Of a DNA stretch of 64,000 nt, positions 16,208 through 26,100 are shown in pieces; the first letter of the stretch is position 1; the number at the start of each line of letters is the position of its first letter. Both the position numbers and the translations under genes were made by a program. A model generated the notes under the pieces. That model was not told the DNA's origin, made no database searches, and saw only the letters and a program-made list of their open reading frames with translations. The DNA lies in contig CAUVKI010000005.1 of the NCBI GenBank assembly GCA_963552605.1, positions 1 through 64,000 on the forward strand, given 5' to 3'. Source of the stretch: CAUVKI01 sp963552605. GTDB taxonomy: Bacteria; Bacillota; Clostridia; Tissierellales; Peptoniphilaceae.

Positions 16208-17696
16208 AGTTTGTCTTTTGATTTTGGACGGCTTCGGTCTGAGAAACGAAACCGAAGGAAACGCCGTGAAAAATGCTTCGACTCCCAATATAGACGCTCT
16301 GGTAAAAAAATGGGGAATGACCGAACTTAACGCCTCAGGGGAGGCGGTCGGACTTCCAAAGGGGCAAATGGGCAACTCAGAAGTGGGACATCTCGCAATA
16401 GGTTCGGGGCGGATCATTTATCAAGACTTGGCTCTGATTTCAAAAGAAATTTCCGACGGCAGCTTCTATGAAAAAAAAGCTTTCGATTTTCTTGAAAAGC
16501 TTAAATCCGAAGGAGGAAATCTCCACCTTATCGGACTTCTTTCAAAGGGCGGGGTGCACAGTCATATGGAGCACCTAAAGGCGTTGCTTTTGCTCTCAAA
16601 GAAAAAATATGACCCTGAAAGGGTTTTTGTTCACGCTTTTACGGACGGGAGAGATGTAAAGATAAATTCCTCGCTTACGGACATTCCTGAACTTTCGGAC
16701 TTTATGAAAAGAGAAGAAGTCGGTACACTCTCAAGCATATGCGGAAGATATTACGCCATGGACAGAGATAAACGCTGGGAAAGAATTGAAGAATGCTACA
16801 AGATGCTTGTAGGAAAGACCGAGATTTGCAGAAAATCTCCGATAGATGTCTGCAAGGAATTTCACGAGAAAGGGATTACGGATGAATTTTTCAAACCCGT
16901 GAGATTTTCAAAAGACGGGGTAGTCAAAGAAGGAGATGCCGTGATATTTTTCAACTTCAGACCCGACAGAGGAAGAGAGCTTACCCGTGTGTTGGCGGAG
17001 GAGGATTTCAAGGAATTTAAGAGGGATTTCATCTGCAATAATATGCTTACAATGACGGAATACGATTCAAGTTTTAAAAATGTGAAAGTCATATATAAAA
17101 AGGAAAAGGTGAAGAACACTCTTAGCGAAACCGTTTCAAAAAACGGATTAAAACAGCTGAAGATTGCAGAAACTGAAAAATATGCGCATGTTACATTTTT
17201 TCTAAACGGAGGGAGAGAAGAACCTTTCGAGGGGGAGGACAGAATTTTAGTACCTTCTCCCAAGGTCGCAACCTATGACCTTAAACCCGAAATGAGCGCA
17301 AGGGAAATTACCGAAAAATTGGTCAAAGCCATTCACTCCGAAAAGTATGATGCAATAATCGTGAATTATGCAAATCCCGATATGGTGGGGCATACCGGTT
17401 CGTATGAAGCGGCAGTGAAAGCCATAGAAGTTGTAGACGAGTGCTTAGGAGAGGTTAGGGCGGCAGCGGAAGAGAGGGGTGTCGTCCTTATGCTTACAGC
17501 AGACCACGGAAACAGCGAGGAGATGATTGGAGAACACCTTACCACTCACACCACAAATCCCGTATTTTTCACATTGTGCGGCAAAAAAACATCTTTGAGA
17601 AAAGGAGGACTTTCCGATATCTCCCCGACAATTTTAGAGCTTTTGGGAGTGGAAAAGCCGAAGGAGATGACAGGCGAAAGCCTTATAGTAAAATAG
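16197..17696 (+). CDS. gpmI: 2,3-bisphosphoglycerate-independent phosphoglycerate mutase
   Basis: GpmI converts 3- to 2-phosphoglycerate through a phosphoserine intermediate and needs Mn2+. The 499-residue protein belongs to the alkaline phosphatase superfamily: LLILDGFGLR supplies a metal-binding Asp, Ser61 in GQMGNSEVGH is the catalytic serine, and TADHGNSEEM and THTTNPV hold C-terminal metal ligands. It overlaps tpiA by 11 bases and precedes eno by 8 bases. Length and motifs are normal. Confidence 0.96.
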   Translation: MCCKVCLLILDGFGLRNETEGNAVKNASTPNIDALVKKWGMTELNASGEAVGLPKGQMGNSEVGHLAIGSGRIIYQDLALISKEISDGSFYEKKAFDFLEKLKSEGGNLHLIGLLSKGGVHSHMEHLKALLLLSKKKYDPERVFVHAFTDGRDVKINSSLTDIPELSDFMKREEVGTLSSICGRYYAMDRDKRWERIEECYKMLVGKTEICRKSPIDVCKEFHEKGITDEFFKPVRFSKDGVVKEGDAVIFFNFRPDRGRELTRVLAEEDFKEFKRDFICNNMLTMTEYDSSFKNVKVIYKKEKVKNTLSETVSKNGLKQLKIAETEKYAHVTFFLNGGREEPFEGEDRILVPSPKVATYDLKPEMSAREITEKLVKAIHSEKYDAIIVNYANPDMVGHTGSYEAAVKAIEVVDECLGEVRAAAEERGVVLMLTADHGNSEEMIGEHLTTHTTNPVFFTLCGKKTSLRKGGLSDISPTILELLGVEKPKEMTGESLIVK

Positions 17697-17704
17697 GAGG
17701 ATTT

Positions 17705-18985
17705 ATGTCTAAGATACTGAATGTGTATGCAAAGGAAATGCTGGACTCAAGGGGCAATCCCACGCTTGAAGCGGAGGTCTGGACGGAGCTTGGAGGATAT
17801 GGAACTGCAATGGTTCCCTCCGGGGCTTCCACCGGAGAATATGAGGCGGTGGAGCTTAGAGACGCAGATACGGGCAGATACTCGGGAAAAGGCGTTAAAC
17901 GTGCGGTGAGGAATGTCAACGAAATCATAAAGCCATTGGTGGTCGGATTAAATTCCACGGATCAGGCTCTTATAGATAAGACTTTGATTGACAGAGACGG
18001 AACGGATAATAAGAGCCTTTTGGGTGCAAATGCAATGCTAGGAGTTTCCCTCGCCGCCGCAAGAGCAGCCGCAAATGAACTTAAGGCGGAGTTTTATGAA
18101 TATATAGGCGGGTTGCAGGCAAACACTCTCCCCGCTCCGATGATGAATATTCTCAACGGAGGAGCTCATGCGGACAATAATCTGGATATACAGGAATTTA
18201 TGATCTTTCCGTTAGGATTTGCTCGCTACTCGGAAGCGTTAAGAGCGGGAGTGGAGATTTATCACAGCCTTAAGTCGGTGCTTAAGAAAAACGGTCTTTC
18301 CACCGGAGTGGGAGATGAGGGAGGCTTTGCTCCAAACTTAAAATCGAATGCACAAGCTTTGGAAATTATGAGCGAAGCCGTAAGAGCGGCAGGGTATTCC
18401 TTGGATAGGGAAGTGTTTTTTGCACTTGATGTTGCGGCGAGTGAATTTTATGACGAAGAAAAAAAGCTATACCGTCTTAAGGGAGAGGAACGCTCTTTGA
18501 CATCGGACGAAATGATTGAATACTATGAGGAGCTTGTCAAAAACTATCCGATTGTATCAATCGAGGACGGGTTGGACGAAAACGACTGGGAAGGCTGGAA
18601 GAAACTTACGAAAAAATTAGGAAATAAAATTCAGTTGGTGGGCGACGACTTATTTGTTACGAATACCAAAAAACTCCAAAGAGGGTTTGATGAAGAGGCG
18701 GCAAACGCCATTTTGGTTAAACCGAATCAAATCGGCACTCTGACCGAAACTATGCAGACCGTCAAGCTTGCAAAAAATAACGGCTATAATACGATTATAA
18801 GCCACCGTTCGGGTGAAACCGAGGATACCACGATAGCGGATTTGGCAGTGGCTTTAAGTTCGGGACAGATAAAGACGGGTGCGCCGTGCCGAACCGACAG
18901 AGTGGCAAAGTATAACAGGCTTTTAAGGATAGAACAATATCTGGGGCTGTCGGCGGATTATTCAAAAATCCCGCTTCGCCCCTAG
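17705..18985 (+). CDS. eno: Enolase
   Basis: Enolase dehydrates 2-phosphoglycerate to phosphoenolpyruvate and is Mg2+ dependent. The 426-residue protein begins SKILNVYAKEMLDSRGNPTLEAEV and carries VPSGASTG, the metal ligand region in VSIEDGLDENDWEGW, LVGDDLFVTN and the C-terminal SHRSGETEDTTIADLAV. It starts at ATG 17705 behind AGGAGG; a longer in-frame reading from 17576 overlaps gpmI and is rejected. It is the last gene of the operon. No clear terminator follows before the secG promoter. Confidence 0.97.
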   Translation: MSKILNVYAKEMLDSRGNPTLEAEVWTELGGYGTAMVPSGASTGEYEAVELRDADTGRYSGKGVKRAVRNVNEIIKPLVVGLNSTDQALIDKTLIDRDGTDNKSLLGANAMLGVSLAAARAAANELKAEFYEYIGGLQANTLPAPMMNILNGGAHADNNLDIQEFMIFPLGFARYSEALRAGVEIYHSLKSVLKKNGLSTGVGDEGGFAPNLKSNAQALEIMSEAVRAAGYSLDREVFFALDVAASEFYDEEKKLYRLKGEERSLTSDEMIEYYEELVKNYPIVSIEDGLDENDWEGWKKLTKKLGNKIQLVGDDLFVTNTKKLQRGFDEEAANAILVKPNQIGTLTETMQTVKLAKNNGYNTIISHRSGETEDTTIADLAVALSSGQIKTGAPCRTDRVAKYNRLLRIEQYLGLSADYSKIPLRP

Positions 18986-19008
18986 GGCTTGAGGATTAAA
19001 CAAAAACA

Positions 19009-19037
19009 TTGCAATTAAGCTAAGCTTATGCTAGAAT
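19009..19037 (+). promoter_or_regulatory. Promoter of secG
   Basis: TTGCAA (19009-19014) and TAGAAT (19032-19037) are separated by 17 bases, 44 bases before the secG start. It gives secG and hppA a start point independent of the glycolysis operon. Confidence 0.6.
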
Positions 19038-19081
19038 ACGACCTTGTGAATAAACATAATCGGAGTTTGAGGGGGTGTGTT

Positions 19082-19309
19082 ATGTCTACATTATTGTCCG
19101 TTATCATTGTCATTTCCGCAATTATTGTTACGGCTTCCGTGATAATGCAGGAGGGCAAGGAGAGAGGAGACGCAACGTTTGTGCCGCCGGAACCCATCTG
19201 GGGTCCGAACAAAGGCATAGGGCGTGAATTTATGCTAAAGAGAGTGACTATTGTTGCTACAGCGGTATTTATGATTTCCACACTGGGCTTGCTTATGGTA
19301 AGCAAATAA
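19082..19309 (+). CDS. secG: Protein-export membrane subunit SecG
   Basis: SecG is the small accessory subunit of the SecYEG translocon. The 75-residue protein has two membrane helices (about residues 3-21 and 53-73) and the family segment VIMQEGKERGD between them. The start ATG 19082 follows GAGGGGGTG. An upstream in-frame ATG at 19028 lies on the promoter and is rejected. Enolase-secG adjacency is common in Firmicutes, usually followed by rnr; here hppA follows. Confidence 0.85.
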   Translation: MSTLLSVIIVISAIIVTASVIMQEGKERGDATFVPPEPIWGPNKGIGREFMLKRVTIVATAVFMISTLGLLMVSK

Positions 19310-19321
19310 AGGGGGATTTTT

Positions 19322-21316
19322 ATGACTGTGTTGTATGCCGGTGCAGGGGTAGGAGTTTTAGCTTTGCTTTTTGCTTTCTATAAGCTCAGCTACATCAACA
19401 AGCAATCGCCCGGCAATCAAAAAATGGTGGAGATTTCCACTTATATTCACGACGGAGCGATGGCGTTCTTAAAGAGAGAATATAAAGCTCTCGCAATATT
19501 CATAGTGGTTCTTTTCGGAATTTTGACTTTCTCATTGGGAGCAAGTCAGGCTGTTTGCTTCCTTGTCGGAGCGATTTTTTCCATACTTGCGGGATATATC
19601 GGTATGAATGCGGCAACTCGTGCAAATGTGAGAACTTCCAATGCCGCTATGGAGTCGGGAATGCCTAAGGCTTTAAATGTGGCTTTCTCCGGCGGAACGG
19701 TTATGGGAATGTGCGTCGTGGGTTTGGGAATTATAGGAGTATCCGTACTTTTTGTAATTTTTGATGACCCCGCAGTTATCACAAGTTTCAGCTTGGGAGC
19801 GTCTTCCATAGCTTTGTTTGCAAGAGTGGGAGGAGGAATTTATACCAAAGCCGCAGATGTGGGAGCGGATTTGGTAGGTAAAGTTGAAGCGGGAATACCC
19901 GAGGACGACCCCAGAAACCCTGCGGTTATTGCGGACAATGTGGGTGATAATGTTGGAGATGTGGCAGGAATGGGAGCCGATCTTTTCGAATCATATGTCG
20001 GAGCGATTATTTCCGCAATCACATTAGGTAATTTTGCTTATCCCGACAAGGGAGTTTTTTATGCGGTTTCAATTGCGGCTGTGGGAATTTTAGCATCCAT
20101 CGTTGCGGTGTTTTTTGTGAAGGGAGATAAAAACCCTCAGAAGTCGCTAAATATGGGTACAATTATAAGCTCGATTTTAACGCTGGTAATAAGTTTCTTC
20201 CTCTGCGAATATTTCTTGGGAACAAACAGACCTTTCTTTGCAATTCTTGCGGGAATAGCAGTGGGGCTTTTAATCTCCAAGGTTACGGAAATCTACACCT
20301 CGGCGGATTATAAATTCGTAAAAGAAATCGGAAAAGAGTCGGAAACCGGAGCTTCCACGAATATAATTTCGGGGCTTGCCGTAGGAATGAAATCAACCGC
20401 TATTCCGATTGTTGCAATTGCAGTAGGAATTATAGTTGCATATTTTGCATCGGGAGGAGCTGAAGATCCCTCTTTGGGATTATACGGAATTTCCCTCGCC
20501 GCAGTGGGTATGCTCTCAACTTCGGCTATGACCATCGCCGTTGACGCATATGGCCCTATCGCGGACAATGCGGGAGGTATTGCCGAGATGTGCGAACTTC
20601 CTGAAAATGTTAGAGAGATTACGGATACCTTGGATTCCGTCGGAAACACAACAGCAGCTATCGGAAAGGGATTTGCAATCGGTTCTGCCGCTCTTACGGC
20701 ACTGGCACTTTTCTCTTCATACACTTCCGTGGTCAAGCTTTCGGGAATTGATGTGACAAAACCCTCCGTAGTGGCGGGATTGTTCATCGGAGGAATGCTT
20801 CCCTTTGTATTCTCGGCACTCACTATGAGTGCGGTGGGAAAAGCGGCTCACTCGATGATTGAAGAAGTTAGAAGACAATTTAGGGAAATCCCCGGAATTA
20901 TGAAGGGCGAGGCGAAACCCGAATACGCGACCTGTGTGGATATTTCCACGGGAGCGGCAATTCGCGAGATGGTTCTTCCGGGATTGTTGGCGGTTGTAGT
21001 TCCGGTTATTGTCGGAGTGGTATTGGGAGCTGAAGCTCTTGGGGGACTGCTTGCAGGCTCTCTTGTGACCGGCGTGCTTATGGCGATATTTATGTCAAAT
21101 GCCGGAGGTGCATGGGATAACGCAAAAAAGTATATTGAGTCGGGAAAACACGGCGGAAAAGGTTCCGAAGCTCACAAAGCTGCAGTTACGGGAGATACCG
21201 TCGGTGATCCTTTCAAAGATACTTCAGGGCCGTCTCTTAACATTTTAATTAAACTTATGACAGTTGTATCTCTGGTTTTTGCCGGAGCAAATATTTTCGG
21301 AAACGGTTTATTCTAA
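19322..21316 (+). CDS. hppA: Membrane-bound ion-pumping pyrophosphatase
   Basis: This integral membrane enzyme hydrolyses pyrophosphate and pumps H+ and/or Na+ out of the cell. The 664 residues contain about 16 hydrophobic segments and the substrate-site motifs DDPRNPAVIADNVGDNVGD, AGMGADLFESY, GPIADNAGGIAEM and the C-terminal GGAWDNAKKYIESG. The segment GNTTAAIGKGFAIGSAA carries alanine where K+-independent enzymes have lysine, so this is the K+-dependent class. Whether it moves Na+ or H+ cannot be told by eye. It lies 12 bases after secG and ends at a strong terminator. Confidence 0.95.
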   Translation: MTVLYAGAGVGVLALLFAFYKLSYINKQSPGNQKMVEISTYIHDGAMAFLKREYKALAIFIVVLFGILTFSLGASQAVCFLVGAIFSILAGYIGMNAATRANVRTSNAAMESGMPKALNVAFSGGTVMGMCVVGLGIIGVSVLFVIFDDPAVITSFSLGASSIALFARVGGGIYTKAADVGADLVGKVEAGIPEDDPRNPAVIADNVGDNVGDVAGMGADLFESYVGAIISAITLGNFAYPDKGVFYAVSIAAVGILASIVAVFFVKGDKNPQKSLNMGTIISSILTLVISFFLCEYFLGTNRPFFAILAGIAVGLLISKVTEIYTSADYKFVKEIGKESETGASTNIISGLAVGMKSTAIPIVAIAVGIIVAYFASGGAEDPSLGLYGISLAAVGMLSTSAMTIAVDAYGPIADNAGGIAEMCELPENVREITDTLDSVGNTTAAIGKGFAIGSAALTALALFSSYTSVVKLSGIDVTKPSVVAGLFIGGMLPFVFSALTMSAVGKAAHSMIEEVRRQFREIPGIMKGEAKPEYATCVDISTGAAIREMVLPGLLAVVVPVIVGVVLGAEALGGLLAGSLVTGVLMAIFMSNAGGAWDNAKKYIESGKHGGKGSEAHKAAVTGDTVGDPFKDTSGPSLNILIKLMTVVSLVFAGANIFGNGLF

Positions 21317-21321
21317 ATAAC

Positions 21322-21354
21322 AAAAAAGCTCTCGAGGTTTGAGGGCTTTTTTTT
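21322..21354 (+). terminator. Terminator after hppA
   Basis: AAAAAAGCTCTC (21322-21333) pairs with GAGGGCTTTTTT (21341-21352) around a short loop, with the T tract forming one side of the stem and continuing past it. Confidence 0.85.
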
Positions 21355-21377
21355 ATTGATTTCAAGTATGGGGAGCA

Positions 21378-21640
21378 GTGGAAATAAAAGCCTATATGAC
21401 ATATATCGTAAGGAACAGTACGAAAGATGACAAAGAAACTGTGAAGAAAATCTTTGATGAAGTCTTGGAAGAGAAAGGGGAAAATGAAATGGAAACTATG
21501 CTTGATGTTTTGACGAGGGAAGCGGTGGAAAAGACCAAAAAGGAAAGTGCCGTTAAAATAGCAAAACAGATGGTTCTTTTGGATTTTTCATTAAAGGATA
21601 TTACGGCTGCAGCGGAAAATTCTTCAAACTCGCTTGACAT
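21378..21640 (+). pseudogene. C-terminal remnant of a PD-(D/E)XK nuclease-family transposase
   Basis: From GTG 21378 the plus strand reads IKAYMTYIVRNSTKDDKETV, followed by METMLDVLTREAVEKTKKES and AVKIAKQMVLLDFSLKDITAA. This is the typical C-terminal tail of Rpn/PDDEXK_2 transposase-like proteins, which end soon after IAKQML..FSL.DIA.ATGLS. The N-terminal nuclease domain is absent, and after about codon 85 the frame passes into a promoter and then overlaps rpmF out of frame, so the true end is lost. The family call is from memory. The fragment sits where many Firmicutes have the yceD (DUF177) gene upstream of rpmF. Confidence 0.55.
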
Positions 21641-21662
21641 TGTGAGATTGTGCCGATATAAT
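21634..21662 (+). promoter_or_regulatory. Perfect consensus promoter for rpmF
   Basis: TTGACA (21634-21639) and TATAAT (21657-21662) match the primary sigma factor consensus at all twelve positions with the optimal 17-base spacer, 42 bases before rpmF. It overlaps the end of the transposase remnant. Confidence 0.85.
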
Positions 21663-21703
21663 ACCCGAGTGAAAATAATGAAAGCTGTTGAGGAGGTGTC
21701 ATT

Positions 21704-21883
21704 ATGGCAGTACCTAAGAGAAAAACTTCCAAAGCCAGAAGAGATAAGAGGAGAGCTTCCTCATATGTGCTTCCCAAGGTTGCTATGGCTGAGTGCCCGA
21801 GATGCCATGCGAAAAAATTACCGCATCACGTTTGTTTGGAGTGCGGATACTATAAGGACGAAGAAGTCATAGCAGTGGAGTAA
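21704..21883 (+). CDS. rpmF: 50S ribosomal protein L32
   Basis: This 59-residue ribosomal protein starts MAVPKRKTSKARRDKRRAS and keeps the four-cysteine zinc ribbon (CPRCHAKKLPHHVCLECGYY), so it is the zinc-binding C+ form. ATG 21704 follows GAGGAGGTG. It is a structural component of the large ribosomal subunit. A terminator follows directly, separating it from plsX, although the rpmF-plsX order is conserved widely. Confidence 0.97.
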   Translation: MAVPKRKTSKARRDKRRASSYVLPKVAMAECPRCHAKKLPHHVCLECGYYKDEEVIAVE

Positions 21884-21895
21884 GTTCGATTTAAG

Positions 21896-21922
21896 AAAGA
21901 TGTGTAATTCACATCTTTTTTT
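21896..21922 (+). terminator. Terminator or attenuator between rpmF and plsX
   Basis: AAAGATGTG (21896-21904) and CACATCTTT (21910-21918) form a 9-bp stem with a 5-base loop and a T tract. No separate promoter is obvious between it and plsX, so partial read-through from the strong rpmF promoter probably sets plsX expression. Confidence 0.8.
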
Positions 21923-21960
21923 AATATTTGGAGAAATTTTTCTATGAGTGAGGAAATTTT

Positions 21961-22959
21961 ATGAAAATTCTCGTTGATACCCTGGGAAGTGACTTGGGGG
22001 CTTTGGAAATAGTCAAAGGAGCTTTATCAGCCTCAAAGGAGTTGGATTATACTCCCGTTTTTTTGGGGGAGTCCGAATTTCTTTCTTCTGAATTGAAGAA
22101 TGAAAAAAATTATGAAATCGTATCTGCAAATGAAGTAATAGAAAATAATGAAGAACCGGCATTTGCAGTTAGACGCAAAAAAAACAGTTCAATAACGGTC
22201 GGGGCGACTTTGCTTAAAAAGAATGAAGCCGACGGAATGTTTTCCTGCGGCTCCACAGGGGCATTGCTTGCAGCGGGACTCTTCATTGTGGGAAGGATTT
22301 CCGGAATAGAGCGTGCGGCAATTTCCGTCTTTTTACCTGCGGCAAACGGTCATGTGCTTCTGACCGACTGCGGTGCCAATATGGATACCAAACCCGATAT
22401 GTTGGTTCAATTTGCGATAATGGGAGAATCATATGCAAGGCTCGTAATGGGCAAGCCCGAACCCAAAGTTGCACTCTTAAATGTGGGTGCTGAGGAAGGA
22501 AAGGGTAATTTGTCGGTTAAGGAAGCTTATGAGCTTTTGAAGTCCAGGGACTTGAATTTTATAGGAAACATTGAGGGGAGAGATTTGTTCTCGGGTGCTG
22601 CAGATGTAGTTGTGGCGGACGGTTTCTCGGGAAATATTGCATTAAAAACCATAGAAGGTACGGCAACTTCTTTGATGAAAGAGTTAAAGGAGGGCATTCT
22701 TTCATCTTATAAATCCAAACTCGGAGCTTTACTTATGAAAGATGTGCTCTCCAAGGTGAAAAATCGATTGGACTATCGTTCGGTTGGAGGTGCGCCGCTT
22801 TTGGGATTGAATAAGCCCTTATTTAAAGGACACGGAAGCTCCGATGAACGAGCGGTGCATAACGGGATTTTGCAACTTGGAAAGTTTATAGAAAGAGATG
22901 TTATAAAAAACATTGAGGAAAAATTATCGGCAAATTTGGGAGGTAACAATGATGCGTGA
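21961..22959 (+). CDS. plsX: Phosphate acyltransferase PlsX
   Basis: PlsX makes acyl-phosphate from acyl-ACP, the first step of phospholipid synthesis by the PlsX/PlsY route at the inner face of the membrane. The 332-residue protein has the family pattern: KILVDTLGSDLG start (relatives have DAMGGD), SCGSTGALLAAG, LLTDCGANMDTKP, LNVGAEEGKGN and VADGFSGNIALKT. ATG 21961 follows GAGG. Its end overlaps the acpP start, linking the enzyme to its acyl carrier. Confidence 0.94.
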   Translation: MKILVDTLGSDLGALEIVKGALSASKELDYTPVFLGESEFLSSELKNEKNYEIVSANEVIENNEEPAFAVRRKKNSSITVGATLLKKNEADGMFSCGSTGALLAAGLFIVGRISGIERAAISVFLPAANGHVLLTDCGANMDTKPDMLVQFAIMGESYARLVMGKPEPKVALLNVGAEEGKGNLSVKEAYELLKSRDLNFIGNIEGRDLFSGAADVVVADGFSGNIALKTIEGTATSLMKELKEGILSSYKSKLGALLMKDVLSKVKNRLDYRSVGGAPLLGLNKPLFKGHGSSDERAVHNGILQLGKFIERDVIKNIEEKLSANLGGNNDA

Positions 22960-23179
22960 AAAGGTGTTTAAGATTTTAAGAGAGGAATTTTCCTCTTACA
23001 AAGGAGAATTTTCGGAAAACACGGATTTCCTTGATGATCTGAAAGCGGATTCCGTGGACATTGTGGGTTTTGTAATGAGTCTTGAAGAAGCTTTCGATAT
23101 GGAGTTTACCGATGAGGATATAGAGGGAGTGCGTACTGTGGGAGATGTGTTAAACGCCCTTTCCAAAAAATTAAAATGA
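22949..23179 (+). CDS. acpP: Acyl carrier protein
   Basis: This 76-residue acidic protein carries the growing acyl chain on a phosphopantetheine arm attached to Ser35 in LKADSVDIV (usually DSLD). The rest has the four-helix ACP pattern with VMSLEEAFDMEF. ATG 22949 follows GGGAGG and overlaps the plsX stop; a second ATG lies three bases on. Its stop overlaps the smc start (ATGA). The usual fabD, fabG and rnc genes are missing here. Confidence 0.92.
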   Translation: MMREKVFKILREEFSSYKGEFSENTDFLDDLKADSVDIVGFVMSLEEAFDMEFTDEDIEGVRTVGDVLNALSKKLK

Positions 23180-26100
23180 AACTTAAGGGGCTTTCTTTAA
23201 AAGGTTTTAAATCTTTTGCGGATCGCACGGAGATTGAATGCCCTGAAGGTATCACTATGATAGTCGGTCCCAACGGGTCGGGAAAAAGCAATATCTCCGA
23301 TGCCCTAAGGTGGGTTTTCGGTGAGACGAGCTGGAAGAGTCTGCGCGGTGAGAGAATGGAAGATGTAATCTACCAAGGGGCAAAAAATCGAAATCCTTTG
23401 AGTTTCGCGGAAGTGGAGGCTATTATTGACAATTCCGACGGTTTTCTTGCGGTTGATTGTAAGGAAGTGAGTATTTCAAGAAAGCTCTATCGCTCGGGAG
23501 AATCGGTTTTTATGCTGAACCGCAAGGAATGCCGTGCAAAGGACATTCGCAATATTTTTTTGGATACGGGTGTTGGAAGGGACGGATATTCGATTATCGG
23601 ACAGGGAAAAATTGACGAAATTTTGAGCACTCGTCCTGACGAAAGACGAGCAATCTTTGAAGAAGTGGCAGGAATTGCCAAGTATCGCAGCCGTAAGATT
23701 GAAGCTGAAAAAAAACTTATCCGCACTGTCGATAACCTCGTTCGTATAGAAGATATAGAGAACGAATTGAAAAATTCTCTGGCTTCCGTTTCCGAGGAAG
23801 CGGAAAAAACTCGAAGATATCAACAAGCCTTTGAGGAATATAAAAATTTGGATTTGATTTTATCCTCAAAAGAGTATAGAGCCTTTCTTAAAAAAAAAGA
23901 TGAAATAAATTCAAACCTTAGGATCGGGGAAGCCGAAGTCCTAAAAAAAGAGGAAGACTCCTTCCAATTTCAAAAAGATCTTTCGGATAAAAAAAACTCG
24001 CTTGACCTCGTGAAGAAAAAGGAAAAAACCTTTGCCGAGGAAAGAGAGAGTTTGAATTTTAAAGAAGCTGAGCTTTCAAAGGAAATTTCAATCAAAGAAA
24101 ACACATTGAGTTTTTATTACAGGGAGTGGGAGAGATTAGGAGAGGAAATAGAGAAGCATAAAGCGGAAATTCTTCGATTGGAAAACGAGTCAAAAGTATT
24201 TTCAGAGGCAATTGAGGGAATAAAACGTAATATCTTATCGGAAGAGGACGCCCACTTGAAAACTTCAAAAGTGCTTTCAGAAATAAGTCCCGCCGTAGAA
24301 AAGCGTTTGAAAGAAGGGGAGTTTTTAAGAGACGGTTTAATAAAAGTTGTAAAACGCTTGGAGAGTGTAAATGAAAAGCTAATTTTTTCAACTTCCTCTC
24401 TTACCGAGCTGTGTGGTAAAAAAGATAAGCTTGAAAAAAACATTTCAGAGTTTAAAGAAAAAATAGAACTCAAAGAAATTTCAGGCTCGGAGCTTAGAAA
24501 AAAAACCGCTCTCATAAAGCGTGAGATAGAAAATGAAAAAAAGGTTTATTCAGACTTCCTGAAAAAAAAAGAGCTGGCACAAAGTGATATAAATAACGCC
24601 CTTAATGAACGGCATAAAATTGAACTTGCAATTGAGGGACTCAAATCCGAGTTGTCCATTATTTCAAAACTTGAGGAAAATTTTGAGGGCTACAAAAGAC
24701 CGGTAAAGTTTATAATGTCTCTGAAAAATCACGGAAAAATGGGAGTGATAGGGACCGTTTCGGAGCTTTTTACAAATGATGAAAGTTTCTCACTCGCTCT
24801 TGAAACGGCACTCGGGGTTCAGCTCCAAAGCATTGTGGTTGGGAAAGAGACGGACGCTAAAACTTTGATTGAACTTTTAAAATCGAAACGGGAGGGGAGG
24901 ATTACCTTTCTCCCTTTAAATCGTATTGTGCCTTCTTCGCAAAAAATAAGACCCGAGCTTTTGGAACATAAGGGGGTATTCGGCTCGGCGGATACTCTTA
25001 TAAGTTATGACGAAAAATACAAAAATGTATTTTCAAATTTGTTGGGGCGTACTCTGGTTGTAGATCATCTTAAGACCGCATTTTCCCTCAATAAAGACGA
25101 TATAAAGTTTTTGAGGGTAATCACACTGGAGGGTGAGGTGTTATCTTCGGGAGGAGCTATTACCGGAGGATATGAGGGAGAAAGTCGGACGGGGCTAATT
25201 AGGCGTAAAAATAAGATGACGGAGCTTTCGGAGAGGATAAAGCAAAAAGAATTGGAACTTTCAGAATCCTATGAAAAATTTTCAATAAAGAATTCACTCC
25301 TTGGGGAGCTGGAAAAAAATCTTTATGAAAGCTCACTTAAAGGCGAAAGGCTCGCCAAAGATAATGACAAGGACTTAAGGGAGGAAGAAAGAATTGAGGT
25401 TGAGCTGACTTCTCTAAAAGAATTTTTAAGAAGAGATGAAGAGGAATTTTCTTCTCTTAAGGAAACGATAGTCAACACGGAAAAAGAGATTGTAAGACTT
25501 AAGGCTGAGAAAGATGATTTGACCGCAGAGGAAAAAAATTTGAGTAGGGACTTGGAATCAATTCATACCTCTACGGGAGCGGAAACCGAAAGGATTAAGC
25601 TTTTAAAAGACGAACAAGGTGAATCGAGAATAAAATTGGAGAATATGAAAAGTCGGCTTGAAAGGCTTAAAGAGAAATCAATTCTTAATTCCCAAGGATT
25701 TTTCAATGAAACGGAAGAACTCAATAAAAAACTGGCAGCTCTTGGAGAACAGGAACAGACAATCAACAATTCCTTGACTGAAATTGAAAAGAAGAGAGAT
25801 TTGTTCAAAAAAATAGAAGTCGAGATCTCCGAAAAAGATAAGACTTATCAGGAACTTAGAAAATCATCTGAAAATCTTCTTGAGGAAATCTATGAGATAC
25901 AGAAGAAAATAGAGGAGAACGCCGAATTCAGAAGTATGTATGAAAAAAAATTCTCCGATCTCAAGGTTAAAGAAAAGGGGGCGGAACTTTCCGCAGAGCA
26001 CCTAAGGGATAGAATTTTTTCAAGCTATGAAATAGACATAGAAAGCATTCCCGAATGCGAAAAGGAAACAAAAAAAACCTCCACGGAAAAAATGGAAGCT

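Noticed and set aside
19028..19081. Longer SecG starting at 19028
   Set aside because: It would lie on the -10 box, and the GAGGGGGTG site clearly serves ATG 19082.
21640..21872. C-terminal extension of the transposase remnant through rpmF
   Set aside because: The frame reads out of phase across rpmF, which is certain from its L32 signature, so that part is not real coding sequence.
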